A stretch of DNA of 64,000 nt from an uncultured Bacteroidia bacterium (GTDB lineage: Bacteria; Bacteroidota; Bacteroidia; Bacteroidales; F082). Within the stretch, counting starts at the first letter, position 1; the number at the start of each line of letters is the position of its first letter. Made by a program: the position numbers and the translations under genes. The stretch spans positions 62,001-126,000 of the forward strand of contig CADCGK010000002.1 in assembly GCA_902800965.1 (NCBI GenBank), in the 5' to 3' direction. Below, piece after piece: positions 25,561-33,884 of the stretch. The notes under the pieces were generated by a model. That model was not told the origin of the DNA, made no database searches, and saw only the letters and a program-made list of their open reading frames with translations.

Positions 25561-26558
25561 CAATGTAATAGTTTAAAGATCATTTCACGGTACAGGTCTT
25601 TTTCAGAGACTTCGCCACTGTTGTAACCTTTTGATTTCAAGTCGAATTCCCTCAAAACCGAGATACATCTGACACAATCCCCAATGGAGTAATTGCGAGC
25701 CGCCAGTTGGTAATCCCTGACAAAGTATGGATTGACGCCCAAGGTGGCAGCAAGGGCATTTTGTGAAGGATCGGTGGCATAATGCACCTTCAGGATTTTG
25801 GTGAAATAACCATAAAGGCTGATAGCCGTGACCAGCAGCGGGTTGTCTTTCCCGTTGTCGCCGAAATAGTTCACAATCTGGTTTGCCTTCATAACATCCC
25901 TCCGCCCGATGGCATTCTGCAGCTCGAACACATTGTAGTCCTTCGAAATGCCTATGTTATATTCCACATCGGCATCGTCGATTTTCTTTGATTTCGGCAG
26001 GGCGATGATCAGTTTGTCTAGCTCATTGCGGACCTTATGAAGGTCGGTGCCCAAGAAATCGGTAAGCATCTGCGTGGCTTTCGGCGTGATGGAATAGCCT
26101 TTGTCGGACAGATAGGATTGGATCCACCCAGGGATGTTGTTTTCGTACAATTTCTTGGATTCGAACAGCACACCCATCTTGTCGATTTTCTTGGCCAAAG
26201 CGCGCCGTTTGTCCAACTTCTTGTATTTGTAATCAAAAACCAAAATCGTAGTAGGAGGAATCACATCGAGATACTTTTCAAAATCCTCAATGTTTTTCAA
26301 GTCTTGGGCTTCTTTAACGATGACCACCATATAGCCGCCCATCATGGAGAAACTTTTGGCATGCGTGGCCACCGTGTCGATATCCACATCACGGCCATAG
26401 ACAACAATCTGGTTGAAAGCTTTCTCTGCCTCGTCGAGGACTTCCTCTTCGATGGTATCGGAGATCACGTCGATAAAATAGGGCTCCTCCCCCATCAAAA
26501 AATAGATCGGAGCGTATTTCTTGTTATGGATGTCGGAAAGAATCTGTTCGAAAGTCAT
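25560..26558 (-). CDS. holA: DNA polymerase III subunit delta
   Basis: 332 residues. MTFEQILSDIHNKKYAPIYFLMGEEPYFIDVISDTIEEE is a typical HolA start (clamp-loader delta, AAA+-like fold without ATPase motifs). The middle has KAFNQIVVYGRDVDIDTV and FDYKYKKLDKRRALAKKID, and the C-terminal collar domain has NYFGDNGKDNPLLVTAISLYGYFTKIL and DLKSKGYN. It opens the beta sliding clamp as part of the clamp loader. The start codon shares one base with the stop of the upstream AMP nucleosidase gene. Confidence 0.93.
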   Translation of the reverse strand: MTFEQILSDIHNKKYAPIYFLMGEEPYFIDVISDTIEEEVLDEAEKAFNQIVVYGRDVDIDTVATHAKSFSMMGGYMVVIVKEAQDLKNIEDFEKYLDVIPPTTILVFDYKYKKLDKRRALAKKIDKMGVLFESKKLYENNIPGWIQSYLSDKGYSITPKATQMLTDFLGTDLHKVRNELDKLIIALPKSKKIDDADVEYNIGISKDYNVFELQNAIGRRDVMKANQIVNYFGDNGKDNPLLVTAISLYGYFTKILKVHYATDPSQNALAATLGVNPYFVRDYQLAARNYSIGDCVRCISVLREFDLKSKGYNSGEVSEKDLYREMIFKLLH

Positions 26559-27331
26559 CAGTCGAATCTCAAGTGTTTCACCGTTATGCCGTTGTTGATG
26601 AGCTGACGCAGCGAATCGACGCCGATGCGCAGATGGTCGCCGACGAAATTGCTGCTCACCTTTTTGTCGCTTTCAGCGGTCTTGACACCTTCAGGCGTCA
26701 TTGGCTCATCGGAGACGAGCAGCAAGGCTCCTGTTGGGATTTCGTTGAAGAAACCCACCGAGAAAAGTGTCGCAGTTTCCATATCGACTGCCAAACAGCG
26801 TATTCTTCGCAGGTAGTTCTTAAACTCCTCGTCATGTTCCCAAACACGACGGTTAGTGGTATAGACGGTACCCGTCCAATAGTCGCGACCGTAGTCGCGG
26901 ATCGTAGTGGAGATTGCTTTTTCCAAGTTAAATGCCGGCAGTGCGGGGACTTCAGGTGGAAAATAGTCGTTAGAGGCACCTTCACCCCTGATGGCTGCGA
27001 TCGGCAGGATGAAGTCGCCTACGTGGTTTTTCCTAACAGCACCGCACTTCCCTAAAAACAGCACAGCTTTAGGATGTATGGCACCCAACAGGTCCATGAT
27101 AGTGGCCGCATTGGCGCTACCCATGCTGAAGTTGATAATAGTGATCTCACCATCGGTGGCGCAGGGCATAGGCTTGTCTTTTCCCACCACCTCCACACCT
27201 TGCCAAGCGGCAAAACGATCCACATAGTTCTGGAAATTAGTCAGCAAAATATATTTCCCAAACTTTTCCAAAGGCAGCCCTGTATAGCGAGGGAGCCAGT
27301 TCTCCACTATTTCTTTCTTAGTTTTCATCAT
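26558..27331 (-). CDS. amn: AMP nucleosidase (short Bacteroidota form)
   Basis: 257 residues, a PNP/UDP-family nucleosidase that cleaves AMP to adenine and ribose 5-phosphate. INFSMGSANAATIMDLLGAIHPKAVLFLGKCGAVR is the family glycine-rich region. The catalytic/ribose-binding ME region is LAVDMETATLFSVGFFNEIPTGALLLVSDEPM. The long N-terminal regulatory domain of the E. coli enzyme is missing, as in Bacteroidota proteins annotated AMP nucleosidase. Substrate identity is by family; uridine phosphorylase-like activity is the alternative. It has its own promoter at 27348-27355 and is first in the amn-holA-dtd run. Confidence 0.88.
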   Translation of the reverse strand: MMKTKKEIVENWLPRYTGLPLEKFGKYILLTNFQNYVDRFAAWQGVEVVGKDKPMPCATDGEITIINFSMGSANAATIMDLLGAIHPKAVLFLGKCGAVRKNHVGDFILPIAAIRGEGASNDYFPPEVPALPAFNLEKAISTTIRDYGRDYWTGTVYTTNRRVWEHDEEFKNYLRRIRCLAVDMETATLFSVGFFNEIPTGALLLVSDEPMTPEGVKTAESDKKVSSNFVGDHLRIGVDSLRQLINNGITVKHLRFD

Positions 27332-27347
27332 TTAACTTCATTTTTTG

Positions 27348-27355
27348 CAAAGATA
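27348..27355 (-). promoter_or_regulatory. -7 element (TATCTTTG) of amn-holA-dtd
   Basis: A minus-strand TAnnTTTG match 16 bases before the ATG; it fixes the start at 27331 or the adjacent second ATG codon. Confidence 0.75.
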
Positions 27356-27402
27356 CTAAAATAATTCAAGAAAAATTTGTTTCAACCAAGCGAAAAAAAT
27401 AA

Positions 27403-27410
27403 TACCTTTG
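27403..27410 (+). promoter_or_regulatory. -7 element (TACCTTTG) of the DUF3822-rsmD operon
   Basis: TAnnTTTG match with TTTC/TTTG candidates about 19-23 bases upstream. The leader to the ATG at 27457 is about 40 bases. Confidence 0.7.
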
Positions 27411-27456
27411 CAGCACCGCTGAAAATGGATAATAATAATCAGAAAAATATAAGACA

Positions 27457-28101
27457 ATGAATTCAAAACTGAAAAGCATTCTCATCAACATCGTATTGTT
27501 CGCCGTTGTTGTGTTTTTGGCCATCAAGGTTATCCAGAGCATCAAGGCTCCTATTGATTTCGGTAATGAAAAGAGCCTCCGCGAGGCTCAGGTCGTCCAG
27601 CGTCTGAAGGACATCCGCGACGCCGAGATCCAGTACAAGCAAGCAAACAGCAAGTACACTTCCGACTTCGATTCCTTGATCAACTTCTGCTCCAACTACG
27701 AGATTCCTATTGTCAAGATGGTTCCCGACCCGAACGACACCACCTTCACCAAGAGTATCAACGACACTATTGGTTATGTAAAAGTGCTGGATTCTCTCTT
27801 CGGGAAAAGACCTAACTTCAACATCAGAGACTTGAGCATTGTTCCTTTCAGCGACCCCACCACCACCTTTGAGATCCAAGACAGCATCATCAAGCGCGGC
27901 GGTATCTCCGTTCCGGTGTTCGAGGTCAAGACCCCATACGAAGTGTATCTGGCCACTCCAGGCGAGAAATTCTCCGAAAAAGAATGGAACACCCGCGTGC
28001 AGAACATCAAGGCTGAGATGGAACAAATCGACAAATACGCCGGTTTGAAGGTCGGCTCACTGGAGGAAGCTTCAACCGACGGCAACTGGGAGAAACTCTA
28101 A
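27457..28101 (+). CDS. Single-pass membrane protein of unknown function
   Basis: 214 residues with an uncleaved-looking N-terminal TM helix (about 9-30, ILINIVLFAVVVFLAIKVIQSI) and a periplasmic domain. It begins with a helical stretch (FGNEKSLREAQVVQRLKDIRDAEIQYKQANSKYTSDFDSLINF). This 'RLKDIRDAEIQYKQ...KYTSDFDSLI' text resembles the pilin/pseudopilin-like soluble proteins seen in Bacteroidota, but I cannot assign a family. It is translationally linked to DUF3822 (TAATG junction) and then rsmD. Confidence 0.85.
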   Translation: MNSKLKSILINIVLFAVVVFLAIKVIQSIKAPIDFGNEKSLREAQVVQRLKDIRDAEIQYKQANSKYTSDFDSLINFCSNYEIPIVKMVPDPNDTTFTKSINDTIGYVKVLDSLFGKRPNFNIRDLSIVPFSDPTTTFEIQDSIIKRGGISVPVFEVKTPYEVYLATPGEKFSEKEWNTRVQNIKAEMEQIDKYAGLKVGSLEEASTDGNWEKL

Positions 28102-28919
28102 TGATCGATCCCACAAAAAGCCTTTCATACAACATAACCATCCAATGCTCATTGGATGGTTTTTGTTTTGTTCTCTACGACATTGAAGAGAACAAAATCA
28201 TTGACATTGAGCTCTACCAGACCTCTGACAGCGGGGATGAAAGCATTATCATGGATGCCTTGGAAAGAGCCATTTTCAAAAAAGGGTTGTATGAAAAGCA
28301 TTTTCATTCCGTGCGTTTCATTGCTGGCAACCGCTTCAACACGCTGGTCCCCGAAGAACTCTTCGACGAGCAGCATCTCGAAGCCCATCTGCTGTTCAAC
28401 CACCGCCTTCCACAAGGCCATACCGTGAAGTCGGAGATCCTGCCGAGCCTCAAGGCTGTCAATGTGTATGCCCTGTCAACGCAACAAGAAGCACGCGTCA
28501 GAAAGCTTTGGGGAAATGTGCAGATCACCCATCGCTCCACGGTCTTCTTGAACGCCATCCTGAAAGAGGATCCTTACGAAGAAAAGACCAATGTGTATGT
28601 CAACGTCAATAGCCGCAGCTTTGATCTTGCCATTGTCACAGAAGGCAAACTTGTGTTCTTTAACAACTTTAAGTTCGACAGCAAGGACGACTTCGTCTAT
28701 TATTTGATGTTTGTGTTGAAACAACAACAGCTGCCCGCACAAGACATTCCCGTATATTTCACAGGGTTGATCACCGGAAACTCCGAGATTCTCAAGCTCT
28801 GCGAGCGCTATATCAAGAAGATCCGCTTCATCAGGCCCGACGGCAGCGTCAATGTTGACATGGCCTTGAACGGCACGCCCTTCCAATACTATTACCTACC
28901 CTATAAATCTTTGTCATGA
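28101..28919 (+). CDS. DUF3822 family protein (actin/hexokinase-like fold)
   Basis: 272 residues. The N-terminal MIDPTKSLSYNITIQCSLDGFCFVLYDIEENKIIDIELYQ and the central NVYVNVNSRSFDLAIVTEGKLVFFNNFKFDSKDDFVYYLMFVLKQ match the Bacteroidota family DUF3822, predicted to have an actin-like ATPase fold. No biochemical function is established. It is commonly encoded next to rsmD, as here (4-base overlap). It is cytosolic, with no signal peptide. Confidence 0.88.
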   Translation: MIDPTKSLSYNITIQCSLDGFCFVLYDIEENKIIDIELYQTSDSGDESIIMDALERAIFKKGLYEKHFHSVRFIAGNRFNTLVPEELFDEQHLEAHLLFNHRLPQGHTVKSEILPSLKAVNVYALSTQQEARVRKLWGNVQITHRSTVFLNAILKEDPYEEKTNVYVNVNSRSFDLAIVTEGKLVFFNNFKFDSKDDFVYYLMFVLKQQQLPAQDIPVYFTGLITGNSEILKLCERYIKKIRFIRPDGSVNVDMALNGTPFQYYYLPYKSLS

Positions 28920-29467
28920 GAATCATAAGAGGCAGATACCAAAGGCGGCAGATCATCGCCCCAAACAACTTGCCTGTCCGTCCCACGACCGACATGGCCA
29001 AGGAAAGCTTGTTCAACATTTTGGAGAACTACATGGACTTCGAGGAAGTCACCGCCCTCGACTTGTTTGCCGGCACAGGCAACATCTCCTACGAGCTGGT
29101 CTCCCGAGGCTGCCCAAAAGTGACTTCCGTTGACCAAGATAATGGCTGCATCCGTTTCATCCGTGAAACCGCCAACAAACTTGAAATGAAGGAGCTTATG
29201 GCGGTCCGTGCCGATGTGTTCCGTTTCCTTTCAAGCCATAAGATGAAGTATGATCTCATCTTTGCCGACCCGCCATACGACTGCCAGCATTACAACGAGC
29301 TGGTACGGCTCATCTTCGACAATGAACTACTGAATGAAGACGGCATGTTTGTGCTGGAACACGACAAAACCATCCATTTCGAGGATCACCCCCATTTCAT
29401 GGATCAACGCCATTACGGGAAGGTGAACTTCACCTTCTTTGCGCAAACGTTATACAGTGAGGAGTGA
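28916..29467 (+). CDS. rsmD: 16S rRNA (guanine966-N2)-methyltransferase
   Basis: 183 residues. MRIIRGRYQRRQIIAPNNLPVRPTTDMAKESLFNIL is diagnostic. Motif I is ALDLFAGTGNISYELVSRG, and the catalytic DPPY is in LIFADPPYDC. It methylates G966 of 16S rRNA in the assembled 30S. The stop codon and last residues (SEE) are contributed by the heptanucleotide array at 29456-29485. Confidence 0.96.
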   Translation: MRIIRGRYQRRQIIAPNNLPVRPTTDMAKESLFNILENYMDFEEVTALDLFAGTGNISYELVSRGCPKVTSVDQDNGCIRFIRETANKLEMKELMAVRADVFRFLSSHKMKYDLIFADPPYDCQHYNELVRLIFDNELLNEDGMFVLEHDKTIHFEDHPHFMDQRHYGKVNFTFFAQTLYSEE

Positions 29468-29485
29468 GGAGTTAGGAGTTAGGAG
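29456..29485 (+). repeat. Heptanucleotide (STRR-like) array between convergent genes, family C
   Basis: AGTGAGG / AGTTAGG units in series. It provides the TGA stop of rsmD on the plus strand and the TAA stop (29479-29481) of the acyltransferase gene on the minus strand. Confidence 0.85.
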
Positions 29486-31266
29486 TAGCCGAAACGCTTC
29501 CTGACTTCTTTCTGTTCTTCTTCAGTGCCATCCCTGAACAATGGCATCACTTCGTTTTCCGGGAAATCGGTGAACGTCAAGAACAGCAATGCATCGAGGG
29601 TGTCGTTGAAATCGGGATCCACGTTGAAGCACAAGAATTTGGCATTCAGCTTCAGGTATTTCTTAAACAAGGTAGGCAAACGGTATTCGCCATTACTGAG
29701 GCGGAACATGAACTTGTCGAACTTATCGATGGATTCTATGTTTTCCTTCATCAGCACGTCTGCATCTACTTTGAGGAAGTCCTCATGGAAAGGCGTAGTC
29801 GGCTTGGCCATATTAGCCAGCTCTGGATTCACGGGATGTTTCTCGGTGACATACCTGACGATCATGCTCTGGTAGAACTTCGGATACCACGAGCTGATGC
29901 TGACCGGTCCAATGAAATGCTCTATCTCGGGATGCTTGATCACCACGGCGGCCAAGCCACGCAACAACAGCACCAGGGGCAGCACCTCGCGTTGGTAATC
30001 GACGGTGACAAAGGAACGGCCCAATTCGATGGTCTTCTCCAAGGTCTCTCCAAAAGCCGGGTCAAAGCCAAACAGAGTACTGATATAGAAACCGCGGATA
30101 CCTTTTTCCTTCATGATCTCGTTACCGAAACCAAGTCGGTAGGCGCCAGCGACTTGCTGCTTCTTGTTGTCCCAAAGAATCAGGTGCTTGTAGTGGCAAT
30201 CGAATTCGTCTGTATCAAGGCTCTTGCCTGTGCCTTCACCAATGAAACGGAAGGCTTCTTCACGAAGACGGGCCAATTCATGCATCAGGTTGGGAATCTC
30301 CTTGTAATCGGCCAGATAGCAGTCGTATGTCGCGGCTGAGAACAACAGGCCATTCTCGCGAATCGTTTCAAGTTCTTGGATGAGAAGTTGGCGATCTCTT
30401 GCTGGCTCTACGGGAGCCCATTTCTCATTGACAACGGCAGGCTTTTCATTTTTGACGTTAGCCTCCAATGCATACGAACGGCTGCGAAGGTACGCTGCCA
30501 GATCAGCAGGTTTTTCATAGGTCTCAATCTCAGCAGGCGAGATAGGTTTCCCTATCTGCAGATTGAAGCATTTGTCATGCTTGTTGATCAGCTCTTTCGT
30601 CAGCCTTCCCGTACCCAGCATGCTATGGATCTTGTCCACCGTATAGAACCATTTCGAGTTACGGCCGTCCCAGAAAACAGGGATCACCGGGACGCCAGCG
30701 CTTTTGATGATACGGGCGATGGAGTTGCTCCATGGCAAATCTTCAGGGAAGTCATTGCCATGGTAGCGTGACACCTCCCCTGCCGGGAAAACGCCCAAGC
30801 CGTTACCGGCGGCGATATGTTGCACGGCGCCTTTGATTCCACCCACACTGCTCTTCCATTCAGGATTTTTCTCAAAAGGATTCACCGAGAAGAAGCATTC
30901 TTTGAGATTCGGGATGTGGGAGAGAATAAAGTTGGCCATCAGCTTGAAATCAGGGCGCACCTTAGCGATGGCGCTCAACAGCATCACCCCCTCGATGCCT
31001 CCGAAAGGATGGTTGCTGACCATCACGAAGCCACCTTCCTTAGGGATGTTTTCCAGTTGTTCAGGACTGACTTCGATGCGGATGTTCATGTTTTCCAACA
31101 GATGGTCGGCGAACTCACGTCCCTGATAATCAGCGGCTGCGTCAAAGAGGCGGTTGATTTTGCCCAAACGCAGGTAGCCATACGCCATCCCCGCCACACA
31201 GGTGCCGAAGAAGCCTTTCAAACCCAAGGCTTTTTTTAGATCCGATTTGGTTACGACCTGCCTCAT
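29479..31266 (-). CDS. Bifunctional acyltransferase: PlsC-like domain fused to hemolysin-type N-acyltransferase (OlsF/GlsAB-like)
   Basis: 595 residues from the ATG at 31266 (MRQVVTKSDLKKALGLKGF). This start is 14 bases after a -7 element, so a longer in-frame start at 31344 is rejected. N-terminal half: a lysophospholipid acyltransferase-like domain (VMVSNHPFGGIEGVMLL; then GVFPAGEVSRYHG). C-terminal half: a GNAT 'hemolysin' domain (ATYDCYLADYKE, ARLREEAFRFIGEGTGKSLDTDEFDCHYKHLILWD, AGAYRLGFGNEI, TIELGRSFVTVDYQ). This order matches OlsF, which makes ornithine lipids, and the two B. thetaiotaomicron genes (glsB/glsA) that make N-acyl glycines. Membrane-associated aminolipid synthesis is likely. 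The amino acid substrate is not deducible. Confidence 0.87.
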   Translation of the reverse strand: MRQVVTKSDLKKALGLKGFFGTCVAGMAYGYLRLGKINRLFDAAADYQGREFADHLLENMNIRIEVSPEQLENIPKEGGFVMVSNHPFGGIEGVMLLSAIAKVRPDFKLMANFILSHIPNLKECFFSVNPFEKNPEWKSSVGGIKGAVQHIAAGNGLGVFPAGEVSRYHGNDFPEDLPWSNSIARIIKSAGVPVIPVFWDGRNSKWFYTVDKIHSMLGTGRLTKELINKHDKCFNLQIGKPISPAEIETYEKPADLAAYLRSRSYALEANVKNEKPAVVNEKWAPVEPARDRQLLIQELETIRENGLLFSAATYDCYLADYKEIPNLMHELARLREEAFRFIGEGTGKSLDTDEFDCHYKHLILWDNKKQQVAGAYRLGFGNEIMKEKGIRGFYISTLFGFDPAFGETLEKTIELGRSFVTVDYQREVLPLVLLLRGLAAVVIKHPEIEHFIGPVSISSWYPKFYQSMIVRYVTEKHPVNPELANMAKPTTPFHEDFLKVDADVLMKENIESIDKFDKFMFRLSNGEYRLPTLFKKYLKLNAKFLCFNVDPDFNDTLDALLFLTFTDFPENEVMPLFRDGTEEEQKEVRKRFGYS

Positions 31267-31279
31267 ATCAATTTTGCGG

Positions 31280-31287
31280 CAAAAATA
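31280..31287 (-). promoter_or_regulatory. -7 element (TATTTTTG) of the fused acyltransferase gene
   Basis: A minus-strand TAnnTTTG match 14 bases before the ATG at 31266; the leader would be only a few bases long. Confidence 0.7.
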
Positions 31288-31303
31288 AAAAAAAATTTTT
31301 ACT

Positions 31304-31885
31304 TTACAAATCGTCCATTGCCGAGTTTTGGGCTTTATCGACACTTGCTTTGTCGAAATAAGTGAGCCGAACCAATCCAGTATTAGGCTGCATGCCTTCG
31401 ATGATTTGTAATTCTATATCACCCAGCCCAGTAGAATAACAAGCATAATACTCGCATTGTCCTTCACGAATGGCATCCATGACCATTCCATTGATATTAT
31501 TGCCTACAAACACGGCAAAACCTTCATTTTCCCGCGTCGGTTTGCCATATTTTTTCGTCAGCATGGACTTGAGTTGTCGGTAATCATTCTCCAATTCTGT
31601 CCATTGATCCCTATTGGGAAACAGCACCCCAATACTGCAGACCAAATCACAGTCTTGTGCGGAAACCACACCGACAATGCAGCCTTTATATCCGGCAACT
31701 TCACCGGTTAAAAACGTCATGCCATTTTCGCGGCTATCTACATTGAGACCCGCTTTGATCAAAGCGGCAGTGCATTCCCTCATCGTGCCGTCAATCGGCA
31801 CCCCTTTAAAAGTGAGATGTTGCTCTTGTGCAATGCCCATACTCACCATAGAAAGAAACGAAAGTAATAGGAATAGCTTTTTCAT
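31304..31885 (-). CDS. Exported protein of unknown function
   Basis: 193 residues from the ATG at 31885. Signal peptide MKKLFLLLSFLSMVSMGIAQ. The body starts HLTFKGVPIDGTMRECTAALIKAGL, contains a Cys pair region (YKGCIVGVVSAQDCDLVCSIGVLF), and a helix-strand pattern WTELENDYRQLKSMLTKKYGKP. The 'FKGVPIDGT...L...L..KGF/GL' start is common in Bacteroidota secreted proteins of unknown function. No catalytic motif is visible. An alternative upstream start at 31915 has no support. Confidence 0.82.
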   Translation of the reverse strand: MKKLFLLLSFLSMVSMGIAQEQHLTFKGVPIDGTMRECTAALIKAGLNVDSRENGMTFLTGEVAGYKGCIVGVVSAQDCDLVCSIGVLFPNRDQWTELENDYRQLKSMLTKKYGKPTRENEGFAVFVGNNINGMVMDAIREGQCEYYACYSTGLGDIELQIIEGMQPNTGLVRLTYFDKASVDKAQNSAMDDL

Positions 31886-31975
31886 ATTATTTGATATTAT
31901 TTCATAAGAGTCCAACTTTTACTTTAATAGTATCTGGCATCTAAGAATTGTTTCATGTTGAAGATAACTTTAGCA

Positions 31976-32281
31976 TCAGACCTCAAAATCCAAACAAGCC
32001 CGCTGGGCGGTGAAAGGCCGCACCTTTGTGTTGGCCACCGCTAAATGCTCGGAATGATGAGCATATACTTTCAAAGCCTCTTGATCGGCCAGCGTACAAT
32101 CCAGCATCAAGTCCGCCGTTGACGACGCCAATCTTCCATCGATTTGGACCTTTACGTCGATCAGCCCAGGTATCTTGCCAACCAATCCTTCCAATCCCTC
32201 CTTGATACCGAGTTTTACAGCTTGTTTCTCCTCCTCCGTCAGCTCAGGGTTCAATGTCCAAAGGATGATATGCTTTACCAT
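31976..32281 (-). CDS. Dabb (stress-responsive A/B barrel) domain protein
   Basis: 101 residues from MVKHIILWTLNPELTEEEKQ, the canonical Dabb start. The central IPGLIDVKVQIDGRL and the C-terminal DQEALKVYAHHSEHLAVANTKVRPFTAQRACLDFEV match. It is a dimeric alpha+beta barrel; the role is not established, and some relatives are stress-induced or act as small enzymes. The -7 element at 32350-32357 places the start downstream of the longer in-frame alternative at 32344. Confidence 0.92.
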   Translation of the reverse strand: MVKHIILWTLNPELTEEEKQAVKLGIKEGLEGLVGKIPGLIDVKVQIDGRLASSTADLMLDCTLADQEALKVYAHHSEHLAVANTKVRPFTAQRACLDFEV

Positions 32282-32349
32282 AATCGCATCTATTAAGTAC
32301 TTGTTCTTTTGCTCCCATGATCTAAATTTTTTGGTGAACAACAATCAGG

Positions 32350-32357
32350 CAAAGATA
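32350..32357 (-). promoter_or_regulatory. -7 element (TATCTTTG) of the Dabb gene
   Basis: A minus-strand TAnnTTTG match; the predicted leader is about 60 bases. The divergent esterase gene starts at 32403, with a weaker TATTTTTA at 32371-32378. Confidence 0.65.
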
Positions 32358-32402
32358 ATCATTTTTTCATTATTTTTACAGCCTTTTATCGAAGTAACAC
32401 AG

Positions 32403-33065
32403 ATGGCCCACCTCAAGCAAGATACCGAGAAGATTTGCTACATGATCCTACCCGAAGGAATCAAGGAGGGTTTGTTCAATGGATTGAAAGTTTTGTCGGA
32501 CAATCACGGTGTTTCCATAGCCGTAATAGATGCCGCCAACTGGAACGACGACTTGACGCCCTGGCCTGCGGCGGGCGTGTTCAAGAAAGCGAAACCTTTC
32601 GGAGGAAAATCTGCGTCTTTCCTTAAGAAACTGACAAACGAAATCATTCCCAAAACCGAAGAGGAACTGGGAATCAAAGATGCCGAACGGACCCTCTTAG
32701 GCGTTTCGTTGTCGGGTCTGTTCGCGGTATGGTCTGCTTTCAACACGGATGTTTTCACCAACATCATCAGCCTATCCGGGTCGTTATGGTATGATGGATT
32801 CACGGATTGGATGAAAGGACAGACGCCGTCGCCTCAGCTGAAAAAAATATGCATGCTCCTGGGTGAGAAGGAGAAGAACGCCAAAGAAAAGCGGATGGCT
32901 TCCGTGGAGGAGCAAACCATGGCTGCGGCAGGCCTCCTGAAAACGGGCAGTCAGGCCACCGTCACCTTCGAATGCGTCGAAGGGACCCATTTCTCCCCCA
33001 TCATGCCCAGGCTGGAGCGCGCTTTCGACATTGTTTATGGAACAACAAAACACGTACAGATATGA
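32403..33065 (+). CDS. Alpha/beta-hydrolase-fold putative esterase
   Basis: 220 residues from MAHLKQDTEKICYMILPEG. The nucleophile elbow is TLLGVSLSGLFAVWSAF (G-x-S-x-S-G). The oxyanion/core strand is IAVIDAANWNDDLTPWPA. The late acid/His region is VTFECVEGTHFSPIMPRLERAFDIV, with His in GTHF. The length and FSNIISLSGSLWYDGF-like segment fit the esterase D/enterochelin-esterase family (PF00756), here without a signal peptide. The substrate is unknown. It overlaps the next lipoprotein gene by 4 bases (ATGA). Confidence 0.85.
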   Translation: MAHLKQDTEKICYMILPEGIKEGLFNGLKVLSDNHGVSIAVIDAANWNDDLTPWPAAGVFKKAKPFGGKSASFLKKLTNEIIPKTEEELGIKDAERTLLGVSLSGLFAVWSAFNTDVFTNIISLSGSLWYDGFTDWMKGQTPSPQLKKICMLLGEKEKNAKEKRMASVEEQTMAAAGLLKTGSQATVTFECVEGTHFSPIMPRLERAFDIVYGTTKHVQI

Positions 33066-33748
33066 AAAAAGCGATTAAAACGTTGGCCTTGCTGCTGTGT
33101 GCGGCAGCTATGATGACTTCTTATTCGTGCCATTCTAACGGAAACAAGTTGGCCCAATTCGAGAAAAAAGCCACCGAATTCAAGGCAGCCTTGGACCCAA
33201 GCAACAAAGTGATTGCCGAGAGAATAGATACCATTGCACAGAAGGTGTTCTATCTTGAGCCCAATCAGGAAGCCGAAGGCGTCCATCCCATCCACAACAT
33301 CTTGGTGCATGATTATGCAACGGACAAAACCCAATCCCTCCTGCCCGACGAGGAGCGGATCAATGAATATCTTATATGGGGGGAACTCGTTGATGACAAG
33401 GACGAGGAATTCAGCAGCTTCAACCATTGCTTCAATCTGGATTACAGAAGTTCCGAGCTTATCGGCGACCGTTTGTTTATGATGATCCATACCGAATGCT
33501 CGTATGAAATGGAGACATCGCTTCTGTTCTACGTCGACATCCTCGACAACTCATTGCATTATGTCTGCACTTGTGATGATGTCAACTATGACAAAGAAAA
33601 AGGAACGATCGATGTGCATAATGATCTGATGAAGTTCGCAGGTGCTGATTTGGAATACAACTACACCCTCTCTGCTTCGTTGAGCGACAAGGAATATGCG
33701 GCCAAGCGTGATGAGGTAGTACAAGGAATACGTTCTGAATTTGGATGA
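33062..33748 (+). CDS. Lipoprotein of unknown function
   Basis: 228 residues. The SPII signal MKKAIKTLALLLCAAAMMTSYSC places the lipid on Cys23. The mature protein begins HSNGNKLAQFEKKATEF. The domain contains HPIHNILVHDYATDKTQSLL and SFNHCFNLDYRSSELIGDRLFMMIHTE. A beta-propeller-like or immunoglobulin-like beta-rich fold is possible, but no family is recognised. The start overlaps the stop of the esterase gene. Confidence 0.82.
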   Translation: MKKAIKTLALLLCAAAMMTSYSCHSNGNKLAQFEKKATEFKAALDPSNKVIAERIDTIAQKVFYLEPNQEAEGVHPIHNILVHDYATDKTQSLLPDEERINEYLIWGELVDDKDEEFSSFNHCFNLDYRSSELIGDRLFMMIHTECSYEMETSLLFYVDILDNSLHYVCTCDDVNYDKEKGTIDVHNDLMKFAGADLEYNYTLSASLSDKEYAAKRDEVVQGIRSEFG

Positions 33749-33752
33749 AAAA

Positions 33753-33884
33753 ATGAACGACAAGGATTTCCTGACTGACATGAACGCACTTTTGCATCCC
33801 GACCTGACATACGATCCTCATGAATCCTATCTATTAGTCAAAGAACGACTGATAGACAAGCTGCCAGGAGATCGATGGCAATAA
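33753..33884 (+). CDS. Possible 43-residue small protein
   Basis: ATG at 33753, 4 bases after the preceding stop, with TAA at 33882. The product starts MNDKDFLTDMNALLHPDL and is acidic and Leu-rich with no signal peptide. A weak purine-rich tract precedes the ATG (the end of the previous gene, GGATGAAAAA). Translational coupling is plausible; no homologue is recognised. It could be a chance frame. Confidence 0.4.
   Translation: MNDKDFLTDMNALLHPDLTYDPHESYLLVKERLIDKLPGDRWQ

Noticed and set aside
31267..31344. N-terminal extension of the fused acyltransferase
   Set aside because: The -7 element at 31280-31287 lies within it and it overlaps the neighbouring gene.
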